Source of the DNA: Flavobacteriaceae bacterium | GTDB lineage: Bacteria > Bacteroidota > Bacteroidia > Flavobacteriales > Flavobacteriaceae | DNA: 18,965 nt | Assembly: GCA_018608735.1 (NCBI GenBank) | Contig: JABAYZ010000276.1 | Location: forward strand, 1-18,965 | Reading direction: 5' to 3' | Shown here: piece by piece, positions 7,573-14,311 of the stretch | How the letters are laid out: each line of letters begins with the position of its first letter | How positions within the stretch are numbered: the first letter of the stretch is position 1 | Translations under genes and position numbers: made by a program | The notes under the pieces: model-generated | Databases searched by the model: none | Seen by the model: the letters and a program-made list of their open reading frames with translations, nothing else | Told to the model about the DNA's origin: nothing

Positions 7573-7615
7573 AATCTAAGTTATGGAATTTATAAAAAAT
7601 TAGAATAAGAATTTC

Positions 7616-7623
7616 TATTTTTG
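7616..7623 (+). promoter_or_regulatory. Putative -7 element for the 51-aa gene
   Basis: TATTTTTG is an exact TAnnTTTG match. Its G lies only 4 bp before the ATG at 7628, which predicts a leaderless or near-leaderless transcript. The surrounding AT richness makes a chance match possible. Confidence 0.42.
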
Positions 7624-7627
7624 AAGT

Positions 7628-7783
7628 ATGAATTCAAAAGCAGCTTTTAAAATCTTAGCAAAACTCAACAAACGCATACTTCCGAGTTTAACAAAAAAAC
7701 GCGTTGACCTAAGTAAAGCAACAAAATCACAGATGGCGCTATTTGGATGGCGGCTATATGTGACCAAAAAGGCCTTGGACTAG
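7628..7783 (+). CDS. Conserved-looking small basic protein, 51 aa
   Basis: The ATG at 7628 opens a 51-codon frame ending in TAG. The protein begins MNSKAAFKILAKLNKRILPS and continues with a TKKRVDLSKATKSQMALFGW segment. It is strongly basic, with alternating hydrophobic and lysine residues that suggest an amphipathic helix, and it ends YVTKKALD. I recall similar short flavobacterial proteins, sometimes carried in databases as SsrA-binding protein, but 51 residues cannot form the SmpB fold. An exact promoter-like TAnnTTTG box immediately upstream supports expression. It converges on apt, and the two stop codons share the palindrome CTAG at 7780-7783. Function is unknown; nucleic-acid or membrane association is a guess from the charge. 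Confidence 0.72.
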   Translation: MNSKAAFKILAKLNKRILPSLTKKRVDLSKATKSQMALFGWRLYVTKKALD

Positions 7784-8307
7784 TAGCTAATGGCAGCATA
7801 TATAGGATATGGCCCAAGTTTTTTGTCCCCTTCCAAAAAGTCCAGCTTCATAATAAAATTACATTGCACAATTTGACCGCCTAAGGATTCTACCAATTTA
7901 CATGCGGCTTGCGCTGTACCTCCAGTGGCTAGGACATCATCATGAATCAGAATTTTATCCCCTGGGCGTATCGCATCGTCATGCATTTCCAAAGTATCGG
8001 AGCCATATTCTAAATCAAACGACTGTGTAAGGACATTACGCGGCAATTTACCAGGTTTTCTGACGGGCACAAACGGAATATTCAAAGCTTGTGCCATGAG
8101 CATTCCAAAGAAAAATCCACGGGCTTCAATGGCCACCACTTTATCAATTTTTTTGTTTTTAAGGGGTTCTAAAAGAGACTCTAGACAAAGCCTTACGCCT
8201 TCTGGGTTTTCAAGTAAAGAGGTAATATCTTTAAATATAATTCCTTTTTTGGGAAAATCTGGAACGTCTGTGATGAAGGATTTTAAAGCTTCAGTGTGTG
8301 TTTTCAT
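7780..8307 (-). CDS. apt: Adenine phosphoribosyltransferase
   Basis: This cytoplasmic purine-salvage enzyme converts adenine and PRPP to AMP and pyrophosphate. The 175-residue length is typical. Visible features are VPDFPKKGIIFKDIT near residues 15-29, EARGFFFG starting at 61, and VRKPGKLPR at 82-90. The PRPP-binding signature is ILIHDDVLATGGTA at 119-132, with the acidic pair D123-D124. The gene lies 8 bp downstream of the Crp/Fnr-type regulator gene and is probably co-transcribed with it. Its last 4 bp overlap the stop of the convergent 51-residue gene. The assignment is confident. Confidence 0.96.
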   Translation of the reverse strand: MKTHTEALKSFITDVPDFPKKGIIFKDITSLLENPEGVRLCLESLLEPLKNKKIDKVVAIEARGFFFGMLMAQALNIPFVPVRKPGKLPRNVLTQSFDLEYGSDTLEMHDDAIRPGDKILIHDDVLATGGTAQAACKLVESLGGQIVQCNFIMKLDFLEGDKKLGPYPIYAAISY

Positions 8308-8315
8308 TTTAATAT

Positions 8316-9017
8316 CTATCTGTTTTCTGCAAGTTTTAGAAGCGTATTGTGGTCCTTTATTTTAATGCGTTTTCCATCTGTAATAATCCAATCTTGTTTT
8401 TTAAAATTCATCAATGTTCGAATACAGGTTTCTTTGGCAGTACCCAAAATATTTGCAATATCCTCTCTGGTTAGAGTCATTGCAATAAAGCCTTCAGCAT
8501 CGATCCCGAAATTCTTGTCAAGATATAATAACGCTTCGGCCAAACGTTGTTTGACTTTTTTTTGTGCTATGTTAACAATCACATTATCGGCAAACTTTAG
8601 ATCCTTTGCCATTTGAAGAAGAATTGCTTTAGCAAACTGTGGGTTGTTATTAATATTTTCCAAAAGATGAGCTTTAGGGATAAAACACATTTCCATGTCG
8701 TTGATCGCAATAGCACTTAGATTCGTTTTTTCTTCAGTAATAACGGAGCGTTTACCTAACACCTCTCCTCGAGTCGCAATTTTTACGATGGTATCTTTTC
8801 CATTCTCACTCATTTTAGAAAGCTTCGACACCCCATCACGAACACAAAAAACGCCGTTGAGTTTCTCTCCTTCTTCAAATATAAAATTTCCTTTTTTTAT
8901 GGATTTATAAACTTTACTATCCGAAATACGCTTTAACTGGTCTTTATTAAGAGACTTCAGCGCATTTAATTGCCTCACTATGCAATTCTCACATCGGTTT
9001 TCTTTATGATTTTCCAT
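8316..9017 (-). CDS. Crp/Fnr-family transcriptional regulator, FNR-like
   Basis: This is a 233-residue regulator with an N-terminal cysteine segment, a cyclic-nucleotide-binding-type beta roll (about 25-120), a dimerisation helix (about 125-155) and a C-terminal Crp-type helix-turn-helix (about 160-225). Against E. coli FNR as I remember it, C9 and C12 (RCENC) match C20 and C23, and C111 (EMCFIP) matches C122. The fourth ligand, C29, aligns with N18. C58 and C178 are additional cysteines. The recognition helix AKETCIR keeps the E and R of FNR (E176, R180) but has I179 where FNR has its specificity serine. It is divergent from the cbb3 oxidase locus, whose promoters carry FNR-like palindromes. 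That suggests it activates those genes when oxygen is low. It is co-directional with apt. Confidence 0.92.
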   Translation of the reverse strand: MENHKENRCENCIVRQLNALKSLNKDQLKRISDSKVYKSIKKGNFIFEEGEKLNGVFCVRDGVSKLSKMSENGKDTIVKIATRGEVLGKRSVITEEKTNLSAIAINDMEMCFIPKAHLLENINNNPQFAKAILLQMAKDLKFADNVIVNIAQKKVKQRLAEALLYLDKNFGIDAEGFIAMTLTREDIANILGTAKETCIRTLMNFKKQDWIITDGKRIKIKDHNTLLKLAENR

Positions 9018-9027
9018 GTAATAAAAG

Positions 9028-9044
9028 TAACATTATTAATGTCA
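9028..9044. repeat. Imperfect inverted repeat just upstream of the Crp/Fnr gene
   Basis: The arms TAACATTA (9028-9035) and TAATGTCA (9037-9044) surround a single T and pair at 7 of 8 positions. It lies 11 bp upstream of the regulator start codon. It could be an operator for autoregulation or a short 5'-leader hairpin. The AT richness makes chance symmetry possible. Confidence 0.35.
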
Positions 9045-9070
9045 TTTGGAAGAAAAAAATGATGAATTTT

Positions 9071-9078
9071 TAAAAATA
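9071..9078 (-). promoter_or_regulatory. Possible -7 element for the Crp/Fnr-apt operon
   Basis: The minus-strand reading TATTTTTA differs from TAnnTTTG only at the last base. A TTG (9103-9101) lies 22 bp upstream as a -33 candidate. A transcript from here would have a leader of about 50 bases containing the 9028-9044 inverted repeat. Confidence 0.25.
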
Positions 9079-9114
9079 ACGCTATATGTAAAAAATTATT
9101 CAACTTTTGATTGG

Positions 9115-9126
9115 TGACAAAAGTCA
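9115..9126. promoter_or_regulatory. FNR-like operator upstream of ccoI
   Basis: TGAC-AAAA-GTCA is a perfect palindrome with the 4-bp spacing of FNR/FixK boxes (TTGAT-N4-ATCAA). Its centre (9120.5) is 29.5 bp before the -7 element at 9150, placing it near -41.5, the class II activator position. The identical sequence recurs at 11635. It lies between the divergent Crp/Fnr gene and ccoI. Confidence 0.75.
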
Positions 9127-9149
9127 TCTTTTTTAAAGCGGCTTATCCA

Positions 9150-9157
9150 CATCTTTG
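9150..9157 (+). promoter_or_regulatory. Putative -7 element of the ccoI promoter
   Basis: CATCTTTG differs from TAnnTTTG at one base. Its spacing from the upstream palindrome is identical to that at the ccoS promoter. It would start transcription about 20 bp before the ATG at 9183. The imperfect match and lack of a good -33 TTG fit an activator-dependent promoter. Confidence 0.5.
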
Positions 9158-9182
9158 TACAAGAACCTAACTTAGAAATCCT

Positions 9183-11600
9183 ATGGATGTGTGTTTCCAT
9201 TGCGGTGATAAATGTACGACCACTACCATCAAGCATCAAGACCATTCTTTTTGTTGTTATGGTTGCAAAACCGTTTTTGATATTTTAAATGAAAACGACC
9301 TGTCGTATTATTACGAGTTGGAGACATCCCCTGGCAGTATTCCATCAAAATTTGATGGAAAATTTGATTATCTGAAAAATGAAAAAATTGCTCAAAAGCT
9401 ACTGGAGTTTGATGAGCTTTCTACAAAAATAGTATCGTTTGTCATTCCCTCCATCCACTGCAGTTCTTGTATTTGGATCCTCGAAAATTTAAATAAGTTA
9501 AATCCAGACATAAAAACTACACACGTAAATTTCCCCAAGAAAGAGCTACGGATTAGCTTCTCATCAGAAAAACTAACGCTTCACCAACTCGTTCTTTTAC
9601 TTTGTAAAATTGGTTATGAACCTTATATCTCCTTAAACGATTCCGATGACAAAACACCAGTCATTAATCGGAGTCTTATTTATAAATTAGGCGTCGCTGG
9701 TTTCGCCTTTGGAAACATTATGTTTTTGTCGTTTCCGGAATATTTTGAAGTCTCCGAGTTTTGGCTGGACCGCTACAAACCTGTGTTTAGGTGGCTCATT
9801 TTAATATTTTCTATCCCTGTGGCATTCTATTCAGGCAGTGATTATTTGATTTCGGCCTATAAGAGTATTCGCTCAAAATTATTAAACATTGACGTTCCTA
9901 TTGCCATCGGCATTTTGGTGCTTTTTTTTCGCTCAGCAATTGAAATTGCAATGGACTGGGGTTCTGGATTTTTGGACAGTATGGCGGGATTGGTGTTTTT
10001 CTTATTGATTGGTAAATTTTTTCAGCAACAAACCTATGCTTTTCTCTCTTTTGAAAGAGATTACAAATCTTACTTTCCAATTGCTGTCACCCGATTGATA
10101 AAAGACACTATTTCTAAAGACAAACGAGAGACTCATGAAGAGCAAGCTCAAGTTTATGACTTAGTGGCTGGCGATAGAATTATCATTAGAAATAACGAAT
10201 TGATTCCGGTAGATGGGGTCTTAATTAGGGGAACTGTTCTAATTGATTATAGTTTTGTAACAGGGGAAGCTGAACTTGTTTCGAAACAGCCTGGAGATTC
10301 CTTATTTGCAGGGGGGCGACAGCAAAGTGGCGTGATCGAAATGGAGGTCTTAAAATCTGTTGAGCAAAGCTATCTAACCCAATTGTGGTCCAATGAAATT
10401 TTTAGTAAAAACAGTGCAAGTAGGTTCCAAACCTTAACAGATCAAATTAGCAAACGGTTTACGATGAGCATTCTTGGTATTGCTACTTTGGCAACACTGT
10501 TTTGGGTCATTTACAACCCTTCGGAGGCTTTGACTGTTTTTACGGCCGTACTTATCGTTGCTTGCCCTTGTGCTATCGCTCTAGCAGCCCCTTTTACACT
10601 TGGAAATCTTTTACGCATTTTTGGGATTCATAAATGTTACGTCAAAAATAGTGGGGTGATTGAGCAACTCGCAAATATCGATACCGTCGTATTTGACAAG
10701 ACAGGAACCCTCACTACAAATCATAAAAATGTAATTACGTATGAGGGGATCCAGCTTACTGAAGAAGAACAGTCCTTGTTGACCTCAACCTTACGCGCTT
10801 CCAACCATCCTTTAAGTCGTTCTTTATATCATTTACTTCAGGAACATCACATTCATACCCTTGATGATTTTCAGGAAGAGGTTGGACAAGGAATTGTTGG
10901 GGTACTCAACCAAAATAAAATCAAAGTTGGTTCCTATGCTTTTGTGTCTAGTGACCCCTCTAAATTTATTTCTACAACACAAAATCAAACCAGCGTACAT
11001 ATCAGTACAAATGACACTTATAAAGGCTGCTATATATTTTTTAACGAATATCGGGAAGGCATGCAAAAGGTGTTTCAATCGTTGGCTAAAGACTGTAAAC
11101 TTGCGGTGCTTTCTGGGGATAATGAGGGCGAAAAACATCATTTAAAAGAGATGCTCCCCCTACATACGGAGCTTATTTTTAATCAGAAACCGATCGATAA
11201 ACTCAATTATATAAAAACACTGCAAGCAAAAAGCAGAAATGTATTGATGGTTGGAGATGGCTTAAATGATGCGGGGGCACTTGCTCAGAGCGATGTTGGG
11301 CTTGTAATTTCAGAAAATATCAATGTGTTTTCACCCGCTTGTGATGGTATTTTGGAGGCCACTCGATTTAAAGATATCCCTGCATTTATCTTTCTCTCTC
11401 AAAAAGGAAAAAAGATTATTATGTATGCTTTCATTTTCTCACTCTGCTATAACCTTATCGGATTAGGCTTTGCTGTTTCAGGACATCTTAAACCCATTGT
11501 CGCAGCGATTTTGATGCCTTTAAGTTCCATAAGTATTGTTCTATTTACCAGCATTTATACATACATCCTGGGAAGAAAATTTAAACTAAAAAACAATTGA
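9183..11600 (+). CDS. ccoI: Copper-translocating P1B-type ATPase (CcoI type)
   Basis: This 805-residue inner-membrane ATPase is predicted to deliver copper for cbb3 oxidase assembly. The N-terminus has a cysteine-rich metal-binding segment (C4, C7, C11, then C24, C25 and C28). A heavy-metal-associated domain follows with CSSC at 93-96 (about 82-150). Predicted membrane helices flank the actuator motif TGE at 360-362. The membrane metal site is C461-P462-C463, the phosphorylated aspartate is D505 in DKTGT, SNHPLSRSL carries the HP motif, and GDGLND lies at 691-696. The cysteine-rich N-terminal extension and the neighbouring ccoS and ccoNO distinguish it from a plain detoxifying CopA. A TGAC-N4-GTCA palindrome lies upstream, so it is probably induced at low oxygen. 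Ion specificity is inferred, not shown. Confidence 0.94.
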   Translation: MDVCFHCGDKCTTTTIKHQDHSFCCYGCKTVFDILNENDLSYYYELETSPGSIPSKFDGKFDYLKNEKIAQKLLEFDELSTKIVSFVIPSIHCSSCIWILENLNKLNPDIKTTHVNFPKKELRISFSSEKLTLHQLVLLLCKIGYEPYISLNDSDDKTPVINRSLIYKLGVAGFAFGNIMFLSFPEYFEVSEFWLDRYKPVFRWLILIFSIPVAFYSGSDYLISAYKSIRSKLLNIDVPIAIGILVLFFRSAIEIAMDWGSGFLDSMAGLVFFLLIGKFFQQQTYAFLSFERDYKSYFPIAVTRLIKDTISKDKRETHEEQAQVYDLVAGDRIIIRNNELIPVDGVLIRGTVLIDYSFVTGEAELVSKQPGDSLFAGGRQQSGVIEMEVLKSVEQSYLTQLWSNEIFSKNSASRFQTLTDQISKRFTMSILGIATLATLFWVIYNPSEALTVFTAVLIVACPCAIALAAPFTLGNLLRIFGIHKCYVKNSGVIEQLANIDTVVFDKTGTLTTNHKNVITYEGIQLTEEEQSLLTSTLRASNHPLSRSLYHLLQEHHIHTLDDFQEEVGQGIVGVLNQNKIKVGSYAFVSSDPSKFISTTQNQTSVHISTNDTYKGCYIFFNEYREGMQKVFQSLAKDCKLAVLSGDNEGEKHHLKEMLPLHTELIFNQKPIDKLNYIKTLQAKSRNVLMVGDGLNDAGALAQSDVGLVISENINVFSPACDGILEATRFKDIPAFIFLSQKGKKIIMYAFIFSLCYNLIGLGFAVSGHLKPIVAAILMPLSSISIVLFTSIYTYILGRKFKLKNN

Positions 11601-11634
11601 TATTGAAAACTATTTTAGAGAAAACCTTTAAAGC

Positions 11635-11646
11635 TGACAAAAGTCA
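11635..11646. promoter_or_regulatory. FNR-like operator upstream of ccoS
   Basis: This is a second exact copy of TGAC-AAAA-GTCA, followed like the first by TCTTTT (18 identical bases in all). The centre (11640.5) is 29.5 bp before the -7 element at 11670, exactly as upstream of ccoI. It lies in the 97-bp gap between ccoI and ccoS and indicates a separate regulated promoter for the oxidase structural genes. Confidence 0.75.
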
Positions 11647-11669
11647 TCTTTTAAGAAAATCACCTACAG

Positions 11670-11677
11670 TAATTTTA
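11670..11677 (+). promoter_or_regulatory. Putative -7 element of the ccoS-ccoNOQP promoter
   Basis: TAATTTTA matches TAnnTTTG except for the final base. It ends 20 bp before the ccoS ATG. Its placement relative to the upstream palindrome duplicates the ccoI promoter layout. Confidence 0.5.
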
Positions 11678-11697
11678 CATTATAATTTAAAACAACT

Positions 11698-11907
11698 ATG
11701 AGTATTATTTATTTACTACTTGCAATAAGTGTAGCTGTTGCACTTCTCTTTTTTGTGGCCTTTGTTATATCGGTAAAAAACGGACAGTATGATGACACCT
11801 ATACACCTTCAGTGCGCATGCTTTTTGAGGATGAAATTGTCAAAAAAAAGCCTCAAATCGCCACCAAAACCAACGAAAAAACACAAATGACTGATCAACT
11901 AAAATAA
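11698..11907 (+). CDS. ccoS: cbb3 oxidase maturation protein CcoS
   Basis: This is a 69-residue single-pass membrane protein needed in other bacteria for insertion of cofactors into cbb3 oxidase. It has a membrane helix at about residues 3-25, followed by the characteristic KNGQYDD segment (27-33), equivalent to the GQFDD motif of CcoS proteins, and MLFEDE. The short polar tail (about 47-69) is variable. The gene starts the ccoS-ccoNO-ccoQ-ccoP unit, 2 bp before ccoNO, under its own predicted FNR-type promoter. Confidence 0.92.
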   Translation: MSIIYLLLAISVAVALLFFVAFVISVKNGQYDDTYTPSVRMLFEDEIVKKKPQIATKTNEKTQMTDQLK

Positions 11908-11909
11908 CT

Positions 11910-14114
11910 ATGGAATTACAGAAATTTTATTACGATAACAAGATTGTAAGTAAGTTTATCATCGCCACAATGTTTTGGGGTATAATAGGGATGAGTATTG
12001 GACTTCTTTTAGCTTTTATGTTTATATTCCCTAATATCACAGATGGTATTTCTTGGCTGAGTTTTGGACGTTTACGCCCTTTACACACCAACGCCGTCAT
12101 TTTTGCATTTGTTGGAAACGCTATTTTTGCAGGGGTCTATTATTCCACCCAACGCTTACTTAAAGCTCGTATGTGGAAAGATTGGTTAAGCAATTTAAAT
12201 TTTTGGGGCTGGCAAGCCATTATAGTAGGAGCCGCAATTACGCTTCCATTAGGGTACACAACCTCCAAAGAATATGCAGAGTTAGAATGGCCATTCGATA
12301 TTGCTATTGCTTTAATTTGGGTCGCTTTTGGTGCCAATTTAATTGGGACTATTTTAAAACGAAGACAACGACATTTGTATGTTGCCATATGGTTTTATTT
12401 GGGGACTTTTGTAACCGTTGCAGTGTTACATATAGTAAATAGTATAGCACTTCCAGTCAGTGCACTCAAAAGTTATTCGATGTATGCGGGCGTACAGGAT
12501 GCGTTGGTACAATGGTGGTATGGTCATAATGCCGTCGCGTTCTTTTTAACCACCCCATTTCTTGGTTTGATGTATTATTTTCTACCGAAAGCTGCCAACA
12601 GGCCAGTGTATTCCTATAAATTATCAATCGTTCATTTTTGGTCATTAATCTTCATATATATATGGGCTGGCCCACATCATCTTCTCTATTCTGCTTTGCC
12701 TGACTGGGCACAAAACCTTGGCGTTGCTTTTTCAATCATGCTAATTGCACCGTCTTGGGGTGGGATGATCAATGGACTCCTCACCTTACGTGGAGCTTGG
12801 GACAAGGTTCGTACAGATCCTGTTTTAAAGTTCATGGTAGTCGCTGTGACCGGCTACGGAATGGCCACTTTTGAAGGCCCAATGCTATCTCTTAAAAACA
12901 TAAACGCAGTGGCTCACTTTAGTGATTGGATTGTTGCACATGTTCATGTGGGTGCTTTGGCTTGGAACGGATTCTTAATTTTTGGAATGGCATACTGGCT
13001 AGTTCCAAAATTATTCAAAACAACACTCTGGTCTACCAAGTTTGCAAACTGGCATTTTTGGATCGGAACACTAGGAATTATTTTGTATGCATTACCAATG
13101 TATGTTGCAGGATTTGTTCAAGCTTCGATGTGGAAACAATTCAACCCAGATGGAACGCTAACGTATGGTAATTTTTTAGAAACAGTCACTGAAATCATTC
13201 CTATGTATTGGATGCGTGCCATTGGAGGCACCCTGTTTATTGTGGGCGCTTTAATAGGTGTTTATAATATCATAATGACCGCTAGAACAGGCTCTAAAGT
13301 TACCGATGAACTTGCCGAAGCAGCACCGCTTCAAAAAGTCACGAAAAAAAGAACTTCTAAAGAAGCCTACCATACTTGGTTAGAAAGACGCCCAGTCAAA
13401 TTAACCATTTTTGCAACCATTGCCATTCTGATTGGTGGTGTTGTACAAATCATTCCATCGCTCATTGTGGATGATTATATTCCTGTCATTTCGAGCGTCA
13501 AACCTTATACACCTTTAGAGTTAGAAGGCAGGGATATTTATATACGAGAAGGTTGTGTGGGTTGTCATTCACAAATGATTCGCCCATTCAGAAGTGAAGT
13601 TGAACGCTATGGCGACTATGCCAAAGCAGGCGAGTTTGTGTACGACCACCCCTTTCTTTGGGGGAGCAAACGGACGGGACCCGATCTTTTACGGATCGGT
13701 GGGAAATACAGCGACAACTGGCATTTGAATCATTTTTACGACCCACAAACAACCTCTTCAGGCTCTATCATGCCCGCTTATAAATGGCTGATTAAAAACA
13801 AATTAGACAAAAGTTGTACAGTAGCAAAAATGGAAACGATGGTAGCACTCGGAGTTCCTTATACAGAAGAAGAAATTGAGACTGCTCAACAATGGATGCT
13901 GGAACAAGGCACCAAAATAGAGCGGAATTTATATAGCGATCCCGATTTCGCAAAAACCTATGAAGCGGACAAGCAATATGCAGAAGAAAATAATGAAGAC
14001 TTTATTGAGATGCGCAATCGAGAAGTGGTCGCACTCATTGCTTATTTGCAACGCCTTGGAACCGATATAACAGTAAAAACAGGAAGTACATCTCAAACAG
14101 ATTTAAATAAATAA
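11910..14114 (+). CDS. ccoNO: cbb3 cytochrome oxidase, fused subunits I and II (CcoNO)
   Basis: This is one 734-residue polypeptide in which catalytic subunit CcoN (about 1-465) is joined by a charged linker (about 466-494) to the monoheme subunit CcoO (about 495-734). CcoN carries the expected heme and copper histidines: H59 (RPLHTNA), H206 (WYGHNAV), H256/H257 (GPHHLLY) and H344/H346 (AHVHVG). It has about twelve predicted membrane helices. The CcoO part has one membrane anchor (about 497-520). It also has the heme c site C549-x2-C552-H553 followed by SQMIRPF, with M621 as the likely axial methionine. The enzyme reduces oxygen to water at the inner membrane and pumps protons. The CcoN-CcoO fusion is known in Bacteroidetes. 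The frame is continuous, so this is not an artefact of a missed stop. Confidence 0.96.
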   Translation: MELQKFYYDNKIVSKFIIATMFWGIIGMSIGLLLAFMFIFPNITDGISWLSFGRLRPLHTNAVIFAFVGNAIFAGVYYSTQRLLKARMWKDWLSNLNFWGWQAIIVGAAITLPLGYTTSKEYAELEWPFDIAIALIWVAFGANLIGTILKRRQRHLYVAIWFYLGTFVTVAVLHIVNSIALPVSALKSYSMYAGVQDALVQWWYGHNAVAFFLTTPFLGLMYYFLPKAANRPVYSYKLSIVHFWSLIFIYIWAGPHHLLYSALPDWAQNLGVAFSIMLIAPSWGGMINGLLTLRGAWDKVRTDPVLKFMVVAVTGYGMATFEGPMLSLKNINAVAHFSDWIVAHVHVGALAWNGFLIFGMAYWLVPKLFKTTLWSTKFANWHFWIGTLGIILYALPMYVAGFVQASMWKQFNPDGTLTYGNFLETVTEIIPMYWMRAIGGTLFIVGALIGVYNIIMTARTGSKVTDELAEAAPLQKVTKKRTSKEAYHTWLERRPVKLTIFATIAILIGGVVQIIPSLIVDDYIPVISSVKPYTPLELEGRDIYIREGCVGCHSQMIRPFRSEVERYGDYAKAGEFVYDHPFLWGSKRTGPDLLRIGGKYSDNWHLNHFYDPQTTSSGSIMPAYKWLIKNKLDKSCTVAKMETMVALGVPYTEEEIETAQQWMLEQGTKIERNLYSDPDFAKTYEADKQYAEENNEDFIEMRNREVVALIAYLQRLGTDITVKTGSTSQTDLNK

Positions 14115-14117
14115 GCT

Positions 14118-14303
14118 ATGTTAAAATATGTAAAAGGCAACCTAGAAAACATTGATGGCGTACAGGTTTATCCAATGATTTCATTACTTATATTCTTTAT
14201 CTTTTTTGTGGTGCTGTTCTGGTGGGTGGCTACCGCAAACAAAGCACACATTGAAGAGGTGAGTCACCTCCCTTTAAATGACGATACTATCAACCCAAAT
14301 TAA
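14118..14303 (+). CDS. ccoQ: cbb3 oxidase small subunit, CcoQ/FixQ-like
   Basis: This is a 61-residue single-pass membrane protein located between ccoNO and ccoP, 3 bp after the former. It has one hydrophobic helix (about residues 18-40, ending VVLFWWVATANK). A short acidic tail carries HLPLNDD, resembling the conserved LPL segment of FixQ-type subunits. Position and topology match CcoQ, which stabilises the oxidase complex in other bacteria. Sequence similarity in this family is low, so the name rests mainly on context. Confidence 0.85.
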   Translation: MLKYVKGNLENIDGVQVYPMISLLIFFIFFVVLFWWVATANKAHIEEVSHLPLNDDTINPN

Positions 14304-14311
14304 TCAATCTT

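Noticed and set aside
8296..8616. 106-codon open frame on the plus strand across the Crp/Fnr gene
   Set aside because: It lies opposite a well-supported gene, starts inside apt, and encodes no recognisable motif.
10833..11141. 102-codon minus-strand open frame inside ccoI
   Set aside because: It is antisense to the conserved ATPase domain and has no promoter-like or protein-family features.
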